Shown piece after piece: positions 8,936 through 16,813 of a stretch of 64,000 bases of DNA. Position 1 is the stretch's first letter. Every line of letters begins with the position of its first letter. A program made the position numbers and the translations under genes. The notes under the pieces are model-generated. The model searched no databases. It was given only the letters and a program-made list of their open reading frames with translations, and was not told the DNA's origin. The DNA is from JAUVPB01 sp965223695. Its GTDB lineage: Bacteria; Actinomycetota; Thermoleophilia; Gaiellales; Gaiellaceae. Location of the stretch: positions 1 through 64,000 of the forward strand of contig CBDCXJ010000003.1 in the NCBI GenBank assembly GCA_965223695.1. The letters run 5' to 3'.

Positions 8936-10639
8936 CTACCTCTCGGAGCGGCCCGCGCTCGCACCGTAGTCTCTGACGGCAGCTTCCCGAGAGACGTACC
9001 CGTTTCCGACGTCGGCCGCAACGCTCTCAGGATCTCGTTCGCGCGGGGCTCCGAAGCCTCCTCCGCCGCCGCACCGATGGGAGATCACGGTCCCCTTCTC
9101 GACCCTGACACCGCCAACGAACGGCCGGTTCACTTCGTCTTCCCGGCCAAGGTTCAATAGCAGGCTGGATCGCATACCATCGCCACCGCCGAAGAGGCCC
9201 GGTGGCTGAAACTTGTACCGACCAAGCGCGCCCGATACCGTCGCGCCGTCGCTCAGGACGCGATAGTCGATGCGCACACCAAGGCCGCCACGAAACTTCC
9301 CCGGCCCACCGGAGTCGTCCGTGAGCTCGTATCTCTCGACCATGAGCGGGAACTTGGTTTCGGCCACCTCACAGGGGATGTTGTAGTTGTCCCCGTTGAT
9401 TGCCGGGCAGAGTCCGTTGATCCCGTCCTTCGTCGATCGGGCACCCCATCCTCCGGCATACGGCATGAAATGAATGTACGGCTCGCCCGTCCGGGGATCG
9501 TCCCCTGCGATCGCCATCGCCTGGACTCCGCCGAATATTCCCGCGGCAACCTTGTCGGGTACTACAGGCGCCACCGCAAAGAAGATCGACTCCATGACTG
9601 CCCGGAATGAATTGTCCACCGTCGTGCACGGAGCGGGATGCAACGGGTGGGCCACCGTCCCGGGCTTCGTGACAACGCGCATCGGTCGATAGAGACCCTC
9701 GTTCTTCACCAAATGCGGTCCGAAAAGGACCGTCAGCGCGACTCGACACGCCGCCGTCGTAAACGGCAGGGAGATATTGCCGCTCGCTCCCCAACGCTGC
9801 TCGTCGCAGTCGGACAGGTCGAAGACGATATCGCTTCCGTCGACAATGACGTGAACGACGAAACGCACCGGATCCTCTCGCACCCCATCTGAATCCGCGA
9901 AATCCTCGGCCGTGTACGTTCCATCGGGGATATCCGCAATTTCCGCCCGTACCTTCCCCTCCACGTAGTCGAACATGCTATCGATGCAGCCGTTCACTTC
10001 GTCGATCTCGTAGCGTGTGAGGAGCTCGTGAACACGACTTTCCGCTGTGTGGCATGCCGAAACCTGAGCCATGAGGTCGCCGTAGTTGAAGTCGCGTAGG
10101 CGGGTATTGGCGAGAATCATCTCCAAGAGTTCGGAATTGACTTCGCCCTCTTGGTACAGCCTCAGCGCGGGGACGGAGACCCCCTCCTGGTAGGTGTTCG
10201 ACGCGTCCGGCGACCAGCTCCCCGGATCCTTCCCCCCGATGTCGGTCCAGTGCGCCTTGTTCATGGCAAAGAGAACGGGGGCGTCGTCCCAGAAGATCGG
10301 CTTCAGGATATTGATGTCGTTCTTGTGTGTCCCGTTCGCCGAATACGGGTCGTTGGAGACAAAGACGTCCTGCGGACGCATGTCTTCGAGCCGATATCGC
10401 TCCAAGACGGGTGCAAGGGTCTGGTGCATGCACCCGAGAAAGGCCGGGATACCCTCGGCCTGGGCGACGAGCTCGGCATTGGGTCGCAAGAGCACGCTGC
10501 TGAAGTCCTTGACTTCGAAGATGATGGGGGAGTAGGCCGCGCGCTGGAGCGTTACGGACATCTCGCGGACGATCGAGATGAGACGATTCTGGACGACTTC
10601 TCGTGTGATGGGATCAACTTCGGTGCGTACCGCCGTCAT
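8936..10639 (-). CDS. hyuB: Hydantoinase B / oxoprolinase beta-subunit family protein
   Basis: 567 residues, typical for HyuB. It starts with the family signature TREVVQNRLISIVREM and carries the conserved block DVFVSNDPYSANGTH (about residues 90-104), where Asn-Asp-Pro-Tyr and Thr-His are family hallmarks, plus the glycine-rich C-terminus CGGGGGFGAP. HyuA and HyuB together form an ATP-dependent amidohydrolase opening hydantoin, 5-oxoproline, caprolactam-like or N-methylhydantoin rings. The start ATGA overlaps the hyuA stop by 4 bases, indicating translational coupling. This is the only copy in the window next to an intact HyuA. Confidence 0.93.
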   Translation of the reverse strand: MTAVRTEVDPITREVVQNRLISIVREMSVTLQRAAYSPIIFEVKDFSSVLLRPNAELVAQAEGIPAFLGCMHQTLAPVLERYRLEDMRPQDVFVSNDPYSANGTHKNDINILKPIFWDDAPVLFAMNKAHWTDIGGKDPGSWSPDASNTYQEGVSVPALRLYQEGEVNSELLEMILANTRLRDFNYGDLMAQVSACHTAESRVHELLTRYEIDEVNGCIDSMFDYVEGKVRAEIADIPDGTYTAEDFADSDGVREDPVRFVVHVIVDGSDIVFDLSDCDEQRWGASGNISLPFTTAACRVALTVLFGPHLVKNEGLYRPMRVVTKPGTVAHPLHPAPCTTVDNSFRAVMESIFFAVAPVVPDKVAAGIFGGVQAMAIAGDDPRTGEPYIHFMPYAGGWGARSTKDGINGLCPAINGDNYNIPCEVAETKFPLMVERYELTDDSGGPGKFRGGLGVRIDYRVLSDGATVSGALGRYKFQPPGLFGGGDGMRSSLLLNLGREDEVNRPFVGGVRVEKGTVISHRCGGGGGFGAPRERDPESVAADVGNGYVSREAAVRDYGASAGRSER

Positions 10640-12711
10640 CGCGCACTCTCCTCCGTGGGTGGTACGGCGATGCGGAGAATGCCGTCGTCGCCCACTTCGA
10701 GCTCACAGCCTGAGGACAGATAGGTGGTAGAGGTGGGTTCTTCGACGATTGCTGGCGCGGTCAGTGTCGCACCCGCACCGAGCCGAGCACGCTCATACGC
10801 CGGGACCTCGCGGAAGGCGCCTTCGAGAAAGAGGCGGCGCGTCCCCTTCGCCTCCCCTGGTCCGGGGGCGGCCGTGGTCGTCGCGCCCGTCGAAGGCCGA
10901 GCGATGCGGCCCACGGCAGAGAGCTGGATGCGCACAAGCTCTACAGGCGCCTCATCGCGCCGGAATCCGTACAGCCGCTCGTGTTTCTCATGAAAAAGGC
11001 CCCGTGCGACCGACAGGATATCGCCGTTACTCGTCTCTTGCGACGGGAGGTCGATCGATAACGGGTGATCCTGCCCCGCGTACCGGAGCTCCGCCGAGCG
11101 AATGAAATCGACGCTGGCGTACCTCGCGTGCTCGGCCTCGATCTGGCGTGCGCCCACTTGTTCGAGGGCGAAGAACTCTCGCTCAAGTTCAGCAGGCGTG
11201 ATGTCGAGCCCGACCCCGACGAGCATTCGCTCGTAGTCGTGGCGGGCATCGGCCGCCAGTATGCCGAATGCAGAGAACGTCCCCGGCTCGACCGGAATTA
11301 TTACCTCCCGAATTCCCAGTGCCTGAGCCAAGTCGCACGCATGAAGCGGACCCGCGCCGCCGAACGCCAAGAGAGAGAACTCGCGGGGATCATAGCCGCG
11401 ACCGATCATCACTTCCCAGAGGAGGCGCGTCATATTGGAATTGATGACGGTGATCACGCCAAGGGCAGCCTCCTCGTGGCTCATTTCATAGGGACGGGCC
11501 ACATGCGCAGCAATTGCCTCTCTTGCGGCCGCCTCGTCCAGCGTAAGTTCACCCCCGAGAAAGTAGGCAGGGTTGAGTCGGCCCAGGACCAGGTTTGCAT
11601 CCGTAACCGTCGCGCCCGTTCCCCCGCTTCCATAGCAGGCAGGGCCCGGGTGCGCGCCTGCGCTTTCCGGCCCGACGGAGAGCCGGCCAAAAGAGTCCAC
11701 TCGTGCAATCGAGCCTCCTCCAGCCCCAATCGACTCGATATCGACCATCGGCACCATGACGGGCCATCGGCCGATGTGGCCGACAACCTTGCTTACGGGC
11801 TCGCCGCGGTCGATGATTGCGACGTCGGCGCTCGTGCCGCCGATGTCAAGCGTTACGAGGTTCGTAGCCGCTCCCACGGCGCGGGCGACCCGTGTCGCAC
11901 CCGTAACGCCTCCGACCGGTCCGGACATGAGGGTAGCCACCGGGCGCTGCCGGGCGTCTGCCGCCGACATGACGCCGCCGTTTGACTGCATGATCAAGAC
12001 CTGGCCTGCAAATCCCTGTGTCGCGAGCGACGTCTCAAGCGTGCCTAGATACTGAGAAACGGCAAGCTTCGCCGCCGCGTTGAACACCGTGGTAGAAGTC
12101 CGCTCGAATTCTCGCCAGACTCGGCTGACGTCCGATGAGATCGAAACGACAGCATCCGGCATAATATCGCGGAGAAGCGTTTCCACCGCGTGCTCGTGGT
12201 CTGGATTTGCGTATGCGTGCAACAGACAGACCGCGATAGTCGAAATGCCATCGGACGCGAAGTCCTCAGCGATAGCCCGCACCTCATCGTGGTCAACGTC
12301 ACTGAGGACTTCACCAGAATAAGTCGTGCGGGCGCTGATCTCTCGGCGCCATTTGCGCGCCACGAACGGAACGGGCTTTTCTTGCTGGTGATCGTACATA
12401 TCCACGCGGTTCGTGCGCATAATCTCGAGCACATCCCGAAAGCCGCTGGTTGTGATCAGGCCGAGAGGAGGCGTTTTCCTCTCGAGCAAAGCGTTCAACG
12501 CGACGGTGGTGCCGTGGACGAAAGCTTCGAGATCAGAGGGCGCCGCGCCCACCTTGGCTACGCCGTGAAGGATCCCCTCGCTCATATTCTCGGGAGTGGT
12601 AAGAACCTTGGCCGTTCGCACCGCCCCATCAGGTGTCCCGAGTACGAGATCCGTGAAAGTGCCTCCGATGTCAACGGCGAGCCGCGTGCCTCCAGGGATT
12701 CCCGAGTTCAT
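10636..12711 (-). CDS. hyuA: Hydantoinase A / oxoprolinase alpha-subunit family protein
   Basis: 691 residues, full length for HyuA. The actin/ASKHA-type phosphate loop is AVDIGGTFTDLVL (about residues 12-24). Further family blocks are HGTTVALNALLERK (about 64-77), a central LDIGGTSADV near 293-302, DIESIGAGGGSIA and FGGAGPLHACDLA. It supplies the ATP-binding half of the ring-opening enzyme; ATP phosphorylates or activates the amide. It overlaps hyuB by 4 bases and follows the amidohydrolase gene by 85 bases. It is the only uninterrupted HyuA in the window; three other HyuB genes have broken or absent partners and might in principle share this subunit (inference). Confidence 0.94.
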   Translation of the reverse strand: MNSGIPGGTRLAVDIGGTFTDLVLGTPDGAVRTAKVLTTPENMSEGILHGVAKVGAAPSDLEAFVHGTTVALNALLERKTPPLGLITTSGFRDVLEIMRTNRVDMYDHQQEKPVPFVARKWRREISARTTYSGEVLSDVDHDEVRAIAEDFASDGISTIAVCLLHAYANPDHEHAVETLLRDIMPDAVVSISSDVSRVWREFERTSTTVFNAAAKLAVSQYLGTLETSLATQGFAGQVLIMQSNGGVMSAADARQRPVATLMSGPVGGVTGATRVARAVGAATNLVTLDIGGTSADVAIIDRGEPVSKVVGHIGRWPVMVPMVDIESIGAGGGSIARVDSFGRLSVGPESAGAHPGPACYGSGGTGATVTDANLVLGRLNPAYFLGGELTLDEAAAREAIAAHVARPYEMSHEEAALGVITVINSNMTRLLWEVMIGRGYDPREFSLLAFGGAGPLHACDLAQALGIREVIIPVEPGTFSAFGILAADARHDYERMLVGVGLDITPAELEREFFALEQVGARQIEAEHARYASVDFIRSAELRYAGQDHPLSIDLPSQETSNGDILSVARGLFHEKHERLYGFRRDEAPVELVRIQLSAVGRIARPSTGATTTAAPGPGEAKGTRRLFLEGAFREVPAYERARLGAGATLTAPAIVEEPTSTTYLSSGCELEVGDDGILRIAVPPTEESAR

Positions 12712-12796
12712 CGCTGTACCTCGGCCTGGTTGATCTTCAGCAACGCCTCAATGATGCGCGGTCGCCGAACGCCGTCGCTTACGTTCTGCAGATGTC

Positions 12797-14188
12797 TCAC
12801 GAATCCTCGAGCTCATCCGACGGCTTGAGACAGCAGGGGGCGTCGGCCTCGGAGCCCAGTGTGCCCTGCGTGTCTGCCGCCACCGCAAGTGGCTCGGTAC
12901 CAAGCTCATAACCAAGTTCCAGCTCGGACCGGCGCGGAGCCTCGCTTCCGGCGACGAGCTTGCCGCCTTTGTACACGCGGTTGAGACGCTCGCTCTGACG
13001 AAGGACCGAGATGTCGGAGAGCGGTTCTCCGTCGATGACTAGGAGATCAGCCATCATGCCGGGCGCGAGCCGTCCAACCTGATCGCCGAGGCCGATCGCC
13101 CCAGCTCCGACCCTGGTCGCAGCCTCGATGGCCTGCATCGGCGTGAAGCCGGTCTCGACCATGATCTCGAGCTCGATGGCGATGTCGGATTGGGGGTTGA
13201 AGCGATGCCCGGAGTCGCTTCCCACAGCCATCGGGATCTTCTTGGCCAGGGCGAGGCGCACGCTTTCCATGTGCTCGTCGAGATCGCCGCGAAACTTGTC
13301 GACCACCCACTCGGGAACTCCTACGTCGGGCCCCCGATGGACATAGAGATGCAGCACCGAGATCGTCGGTACGAGGATCGTCCCGGCCTCCACCATGAGG
13401 GCGGCTCCCTCTTCGTCGAGAAAGGAGCCATGCTCGACGGTGTCCACCCCGGCGCGAACCGCGTTCTTGATTCCCTCCGTCGCCTGCGCATGACACGCGA
13501 CCCGCACGCCGTTGCGGTGCGCCTCAGCAACGACAGCCGTCATCTCTTCCACGGTCATCGTCTGTTTGCGCGAGTTCGAATACGGACTGATGCCGGTGCC
13601 GCTTGCCTCGATCTTCACGTTATCCGCTCCGTACTTGATCTGATCACGCACGGCGCGAACCACCGCATCGACGCCATCGACAATTTCTCCGAGACCCGCA
13701 CGGTTCTCGACCCAGTACCCGTAGCCGTCTACGAGACCTCCCGTTGAGGTGAGAATCCCGCGGCCGCCTGCCATGAGCCTTGGACCCACGAGAAGACCGG
13801 CATTGATCATGTCACGCACAGCCAGCGCGATGAGACCGCGAGTACCCGTGTCGCGAGCGCTTGTGAAGCCGACCTCAACGAGGGTTTGCGCGTTGCGGGC
13901 CGCGAAGATGGTCGTGTGCTCGATGGATCGGCGTAGATCGTAGTCTTCCCAGCACGTTACGTCCTGATACGCCCCGTGAAAATGACAGTCCACCATTCCA
14001 GGCATCAACGTCTTATCGGTCACGTCAACGATCCTTACATCATCCTGAGGCGGAAACCGAACGTCATCGACACCGCCTACGGATACGATCCGGTCTCGTT
14101 CGATAAGCACACTTCCGCGCTCGAGAGGGTCACCGCCGGTCCCGTCGATGATGGTTCCGTTCTGAAGACACAAATATCTCGGTGCCAT
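12797..14188 (-). CDS. Metal-dependent amidohydrolase (imidazolonepropionase/prolidase-like)
   Basis: 463 residues with the amidohydrolase-superfamily metal set: DCHFHG (HxH, about residues 62-67), NVKIEASG (lysine that can be carboxylated, near 190), VACHAQ and TVEHGS (two histidines), and AVGSDSGH (catalytic Asp). The small beta domain is built from residues 1-57 and the end (ADLLVIDGEPLSDI). The last 45 residues are an extra tail of no clear homology. The subgroup includes imidazolonepropionase, Xaa-Pro dipeptidases and cyclic imidase-like enzymes. In the operon M20 > this > hyuA > hyuB > racemase it could open a ring or hydrolyse an amide; which one is not decidable here. Confidence 0.9.
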   Translation of the reverse strand: MAPRYLCLQNGTIIDGTGGDPLERGSVLIERDRIVSVGGVDDVRFPPQDDVRIVDVTDKTLMPGMVDCHFHGAYQDVTCWEDYDLRRSIEHTTIFAARNAQTLVEVGFTSARDTGTRGLIALAVRDMINAGLLVGPRLMAGGRGILTSTGGLVDGYGYWVENRAGLGEIVDGVDAVVRAVRDQIKYGADNVKIEASGTGISPYSNSRKQTMTVEEMTAVVAEAHRNGVRVACHAQATEGIKNAVRAGVDTVEHGSFLDEEGAALMVEAGTILVPTISVLHLYVHRGPDVGVPEWVVDKFRGDLDEHMESVRLALAKKIPMAVGSDSGHRFNPQSDIAIELEIMVETGFTPMQAIEAATRVGAGAIGLGDQVGRLAPGMMADLLVIDGEPLSDISVLRQSERLNRVYKGGKLVAGSEAPRRSELELGYELGTEPLAVAADTQGTLGSEADAPCCLKPSDELEDS

Positions 14189-14210
14189 GAGGCCCCCTTA
14201 GTGTCTCAAC

Positions 14211-15428
14211 CTACAGGAGAAGGTCGATCGCAGTCTTCGCAGTTACCAATGCTGCTTCGCGTAGCTGGCCAAGCTCTACACGCTCGTCCGCGCAGTGACA
14301 TTCCGCAACGTTTCCCGGTCCGAAGGTTACGGACTCGATTCCAGCATCATTGACGAGGTTCCTTACATCACTTCCGAACGGTGTCCCGTAGATTTCGGTC
14401 TTCGCGCCGGTAACCTCCTCTACCGTTTCGAGGAGCCTTAAGGCGAAAGCAGAGTCTGAATCGATTTCGGCGGGCTCTGCTGAGTGAAGGCTAGCGATGT
14501 CAAAGCTAAAATCGCGATCGGTGTCTTTGATTGTGGCGAGACGCCGCGCAAGCTCTTTTCTCTCTCCCTCAACGGTCTCGCCGGGCAAGAGTCGGCGATC
14601 CAGCGTGAGTTCGCAGTAATCGGGAACTGCATTCTCCTTCACGCCGCCCTGGAGAATCGTCGGCGTGCAGGTGCCGGGCGGAAGGAGCTCGTGCGTGCGC
14701 TGCTTGACCTCGTTTTCGTAGGCCTCGAGTACATCGAGCACAGGGCGCAGGCTCCAGATCGGATTCACACCGAGGTGAGCCCGACTCGCATGAATCGAGC
14801 GACCATCGATTCGGATCTTGTAATGAGCGAGGCCTCGTTCGGCGGTTGCGACCTTGAGCTCGGTCGGTTCTGTCACGATGCCCAGGTCACCGACAAACCC
14901 CGCCTGGAGGAGGGAGAGCGTGCCAGGCTCGGCCCGCTCTTCGCCGGCCGCGAAGTGGAGCACGAGGGAGCCCTTGAGGCGGTCGATATGTCTGGACAGG
15001 TAGTGCGCGACGGCGATCTGAACCGTCAGGCCGGCCTTCATGTCACAGGCGCCCCGACCATAGAGGAAGCCGTCCTTGACCTCAGCGCCAAACGGGTCGG
15101 TCGTCCATCTGTCCGCGTCATCGATGGGAACGGTGTCCACGTGCCCGTTGAGGACGAGCCGCGGCCCGCTCCCCGAGCCCTCGAGTACCGCGCCCACGGA
15201 CGGCCGACCGGGCGCGAACTCGACAAACGTCACCTCAGCGGGAGTGTCCTTGAGCCACTCGGCAACGCGGGTCGCCATGGACTGCTCGGAGGTGCCAGGA
15301 TTGACGCTCGGAGTTCGGACGAGGCTCGCGAGAACGTCGGTCAGAAACGGATCGCGGAGGGTCGGGTCATTCCCCAAGACGTCGATGTCGCCTGGGTCGA
15401 CGCTCTCTCCGGTCTTCTTGCTCACCAT
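14211..15428 (-). CDS. M20-family metallohydrolase (ArgE/DapE-type), paralogue
   Basis: 405 residues from the ATG at 15428; a longer frame to 15596 exists, but its N-terminus is Arg/Pro-rich and does not align with the paralogue at 6858. Metal-ligand blocks are LNGHVDT, GRGACDMKAG, AAGEERAEPGT, TEPTE and NVAECHCADE. Similarity to the 6858 protein extends over nearly every block, so a local duplication is likely. It is the first gene of a minus-strand operon with the amidohydrolase (22-base gap), hyuA, hyuB and racemase. By analogy with hydantoin pathways it could hydrolyse the N-carbamoyl or N-acyl amino acid made by the hydantoinase, but its closest pattern is ArgE/DapE, so that is inference. 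Confidence 0.9.
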   Translation of the reverse strand: MVSKKTGESVDPGDIDVLGNDPTLRDPFLTDVLASLVRTPSVNPGTSEQSMATRVAEWLKDTPAEVTFVEFAPGRPSVGAVLEGSGSGPRLVLNGHVDTVPIDDADRWTTDPFGAEVKDGFLYGRGACDMKAGLTVQIAVAHYLSRHIDRLKGSLVLHFAAGEERAEPGTLSLLQAGFVGDLGIVTEPTELKVATAERGLAHYKIRIDGRSIHASRAHLGVNPIWSLRPVLDVLEAYENEVKQRTHELLPPGTCTPTILQGGVKENAVPDYCELTLDRRLLPGETVEGERKELARRLATIKDTDRDFSFDIASLHSAEPAEIDSDSAFALRLLETVEEVTGAKTEIYGTPFGSDVRNLVNDAGIESVTFGPGNVAECHCADERVELGQLREAALVTAKTAIDLLL

Positions 15429-15628
15429 CACGCTCCCGGGCTCGATGGGTGTGGCTGCGCCCCAGCCTGGCCGGTGCCGCGAGCCAATTATCCGACGCTC
15501 ACGGTCCGTTGTCAACACCCGCTCCCCGGCACGGGGGAGCCCGACGCTGAGTGGGACGGTCCCTGGGCCTCGCGGATAGACTCTTCTCTCTCCCATCTTC
15601 GATCCTGCCGACCGAGGCGGCGTGGCCC

Positions 15629-16138
15629 ATGAAGAACGGTGTGCTGGGCGAGGAGACTGGCCCTTCTCTCTCCGACCTTCGCGCGGGCACGACTCGGTGG
15701 GAGCTTGCCTTGATCAACGGACCCAACATGTCGAATCTCGGGCAGCGAGACACCAGGACGTACGGCACCATCGGTTCTCTCTCCGAACTCGAAGATCTCG
15801 TATGCAGGGTCGCCGACGGCCTCCACCTATCGATGCTGTTCTTTTCTTCCGACCAGGAGGGAGCGATTCTTGACTTCATTCACGAGGCGCAGGACACGGT
15901 CGACGGGTATCTCATCAACCCTGGCGGCCTGTGGGGGATCGGCGAGCCCACCCGAGAGGCCCTCGGAGACACGCGCCGCCCCTTTGTGGAGGTGCATTTC
16001 GCCAATCTTGCCGCCGGTGGCCTGACATCTGTGTTCAGCAAGACTGCAGCCGGGACGATCATGGGCATGCGCCAATACGGTTACGTCGCGGGCCTGGTTA
16101 GCCTGGTTCTCGCGCTTGACGCGGGAGACTACGCTTGA
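15629..16138 (+). CDS. Type II dehydroquinase-fold protein with altered active site (copy 1)
   Basis: 169 residues from the ATG at 15629; a GTG at 15551 would add 26 non-conserved residues. The fold signature is INGPNMSNLGQRDTRTYG (about 29-46), where authentic AroQ has LNGPNLNLLG.REP..YG. Arg40 and Tyr45 match the catalytic Arg and Tyr. The motif NPGA..H is here NPGGLWGIGEP, so the catalytic His is Gly103. The Arg of the usual lid after EVHISN is Gly130, while the EVH histidine (His123) is kept. Genuine dehydroquinate dehydratase activity is therefore doubtful. It is divergent from the M20 operon and followed by a second copy, suggesting a catabolic role on another cyclic acid (inference). 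Confidence 0.85.
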   Translation: MKNGVLGEETGPSLSDLRAGTTRWELALINGPNMSNLGQRDTRTYGTIGSLSELEDLVCRVADGLHLSMLFFSSDQEGAILDFIHEAQDTVDGYLINPGGLWGIGEPTREALGDTRRPFVEVHFANLAAGGLTSVFSKTAAGTIMGMRQYGYVAGLVSLVLALDAGDYA

Positions 16139-16205
16139 TCAGCACGAGAATCCTAGAAGAAACATGGTCGATCTCCGACCGCTCTCACTCTAGATTTGTG
16201 TAGCA

Positions 16206-16212
16206 AGAAGGA
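16206..16212 (+). promoter_or_regulatory. Ribosome binding site deciding the GTG start at 16220
   Basis: AAGGAGG is followed by a 5-base spacer and GTG at 16220. It supports that GTG over the TTG at 16196, which would place the ribosome site inside the gene. Confidence 0.75.
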
Positions 16213-16219
16213 GGAAGGC

Positions 16220-16762
16220 GTGAAGCTTCAAGAGCTCCGGGGATCAGATTCGATGTGGGACATCGTTCTGATCGATGGTCCGAACATGTCGAATCTTGGT
16301 CGGAGAGACAAACGGATCTACGGAACGATCGGTTCTCTAGAGGAACTCCATGCCCTCATGAAGGATTTCGCTTCGGACCTTGGAGTAAATCTTCAGACGT
16401 TCGCATCGAATTACGAGGGTGAGATCCTCGAGTTTATTCACAAAACAGCGAAGACTGCTGACGGATATCTCATTAATCCGAGTGGTTTGACTTCGATCGG
16501 AGAATCAACGAGACACGCATTGCAGGATACTCGGCTGCCTGTGGTTGAGGTGCATTTCGGAAACCTGGCTGCCAGCGGCATTCCATCGATCTTCAGTCGC
16601 ACAGTCATCGGCGTGTTTTCGGGAATGCGCCAGTATGGGTACCTCGGTGCGCTCCTCGCGCTGGTGCTGGGACTCGACGACGACAGCTTCCTCGGACGGA
16701 CAGAACAGCCAACCGAGGCGAATCGCCCGGAGGGCGTCCCCTGGGCGTTCTTGGGTCGGTAG
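16220..16762 (+). CDS. Type II dehydroquinase-fold protein with altered active site (copy 2)
   Basis: 180 residues from the GTG at 16220. It is a tandem paralogue of the gene 81 bases upstream: IDGPNMSNLGRRDKRIYG near residues 18-35, INPSGLTSIGES near 85-96 and EVHFGN near 110-115. As in copy 1 the catalytic-Tyr and catalytic-Arg positions (Tyr34, Arg29) are kept, but the His of the NPGA..H motif is Ser92 and the lid Arg is Ser119. A C-terminal tail of about 25 residues (EQPTEANRPEGVPW) is absent from copy 1. The shared pattern of losses in two diverged copies argues for a distinct subfamily rather than random decay. The product likely forms the dodecameric AroQ-type shell, but its reaction is unknown. 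Confidence 0.85.
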   Translation: MKLQELRGSDSMWDIVLIDGPNMSNLGRRDKRIYGTIGSLEELHALMKDFASDLGVNLQTFASNYEGEILEFIHKTAKTADGYLINPSGLTSIGESTRHALQDTRLPVVEVHFGNLAASGIPSIFSRTVIGVFSGMRQYGYLGALLALVLGLDDDSFLGRTEQPTEANRPEGVPWAFLGR

Positions 16763-16813
16763 AGGTGCACGGCTGCCGGCACCGAGCCCTCCAGCACGAT
16801 GCCGGGGCCTCCC

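Noticed and set aside
14484..15632. Plus-strand open frame antisense to the M20 gene
   Set aside because: No motif; the minus strand carries all M20 metal ligands. Similar shadows at 8120-9160 and 20617-21396 were rejected on the same ground.
15629..16762. Shikimate-pathway aroQ assignment for the two dehydroquinase-like genes
   Set aside because: The catalytic His and lid Arg positions are replaced in both and no other aro genes are adjacent, so only the fold is claimed.
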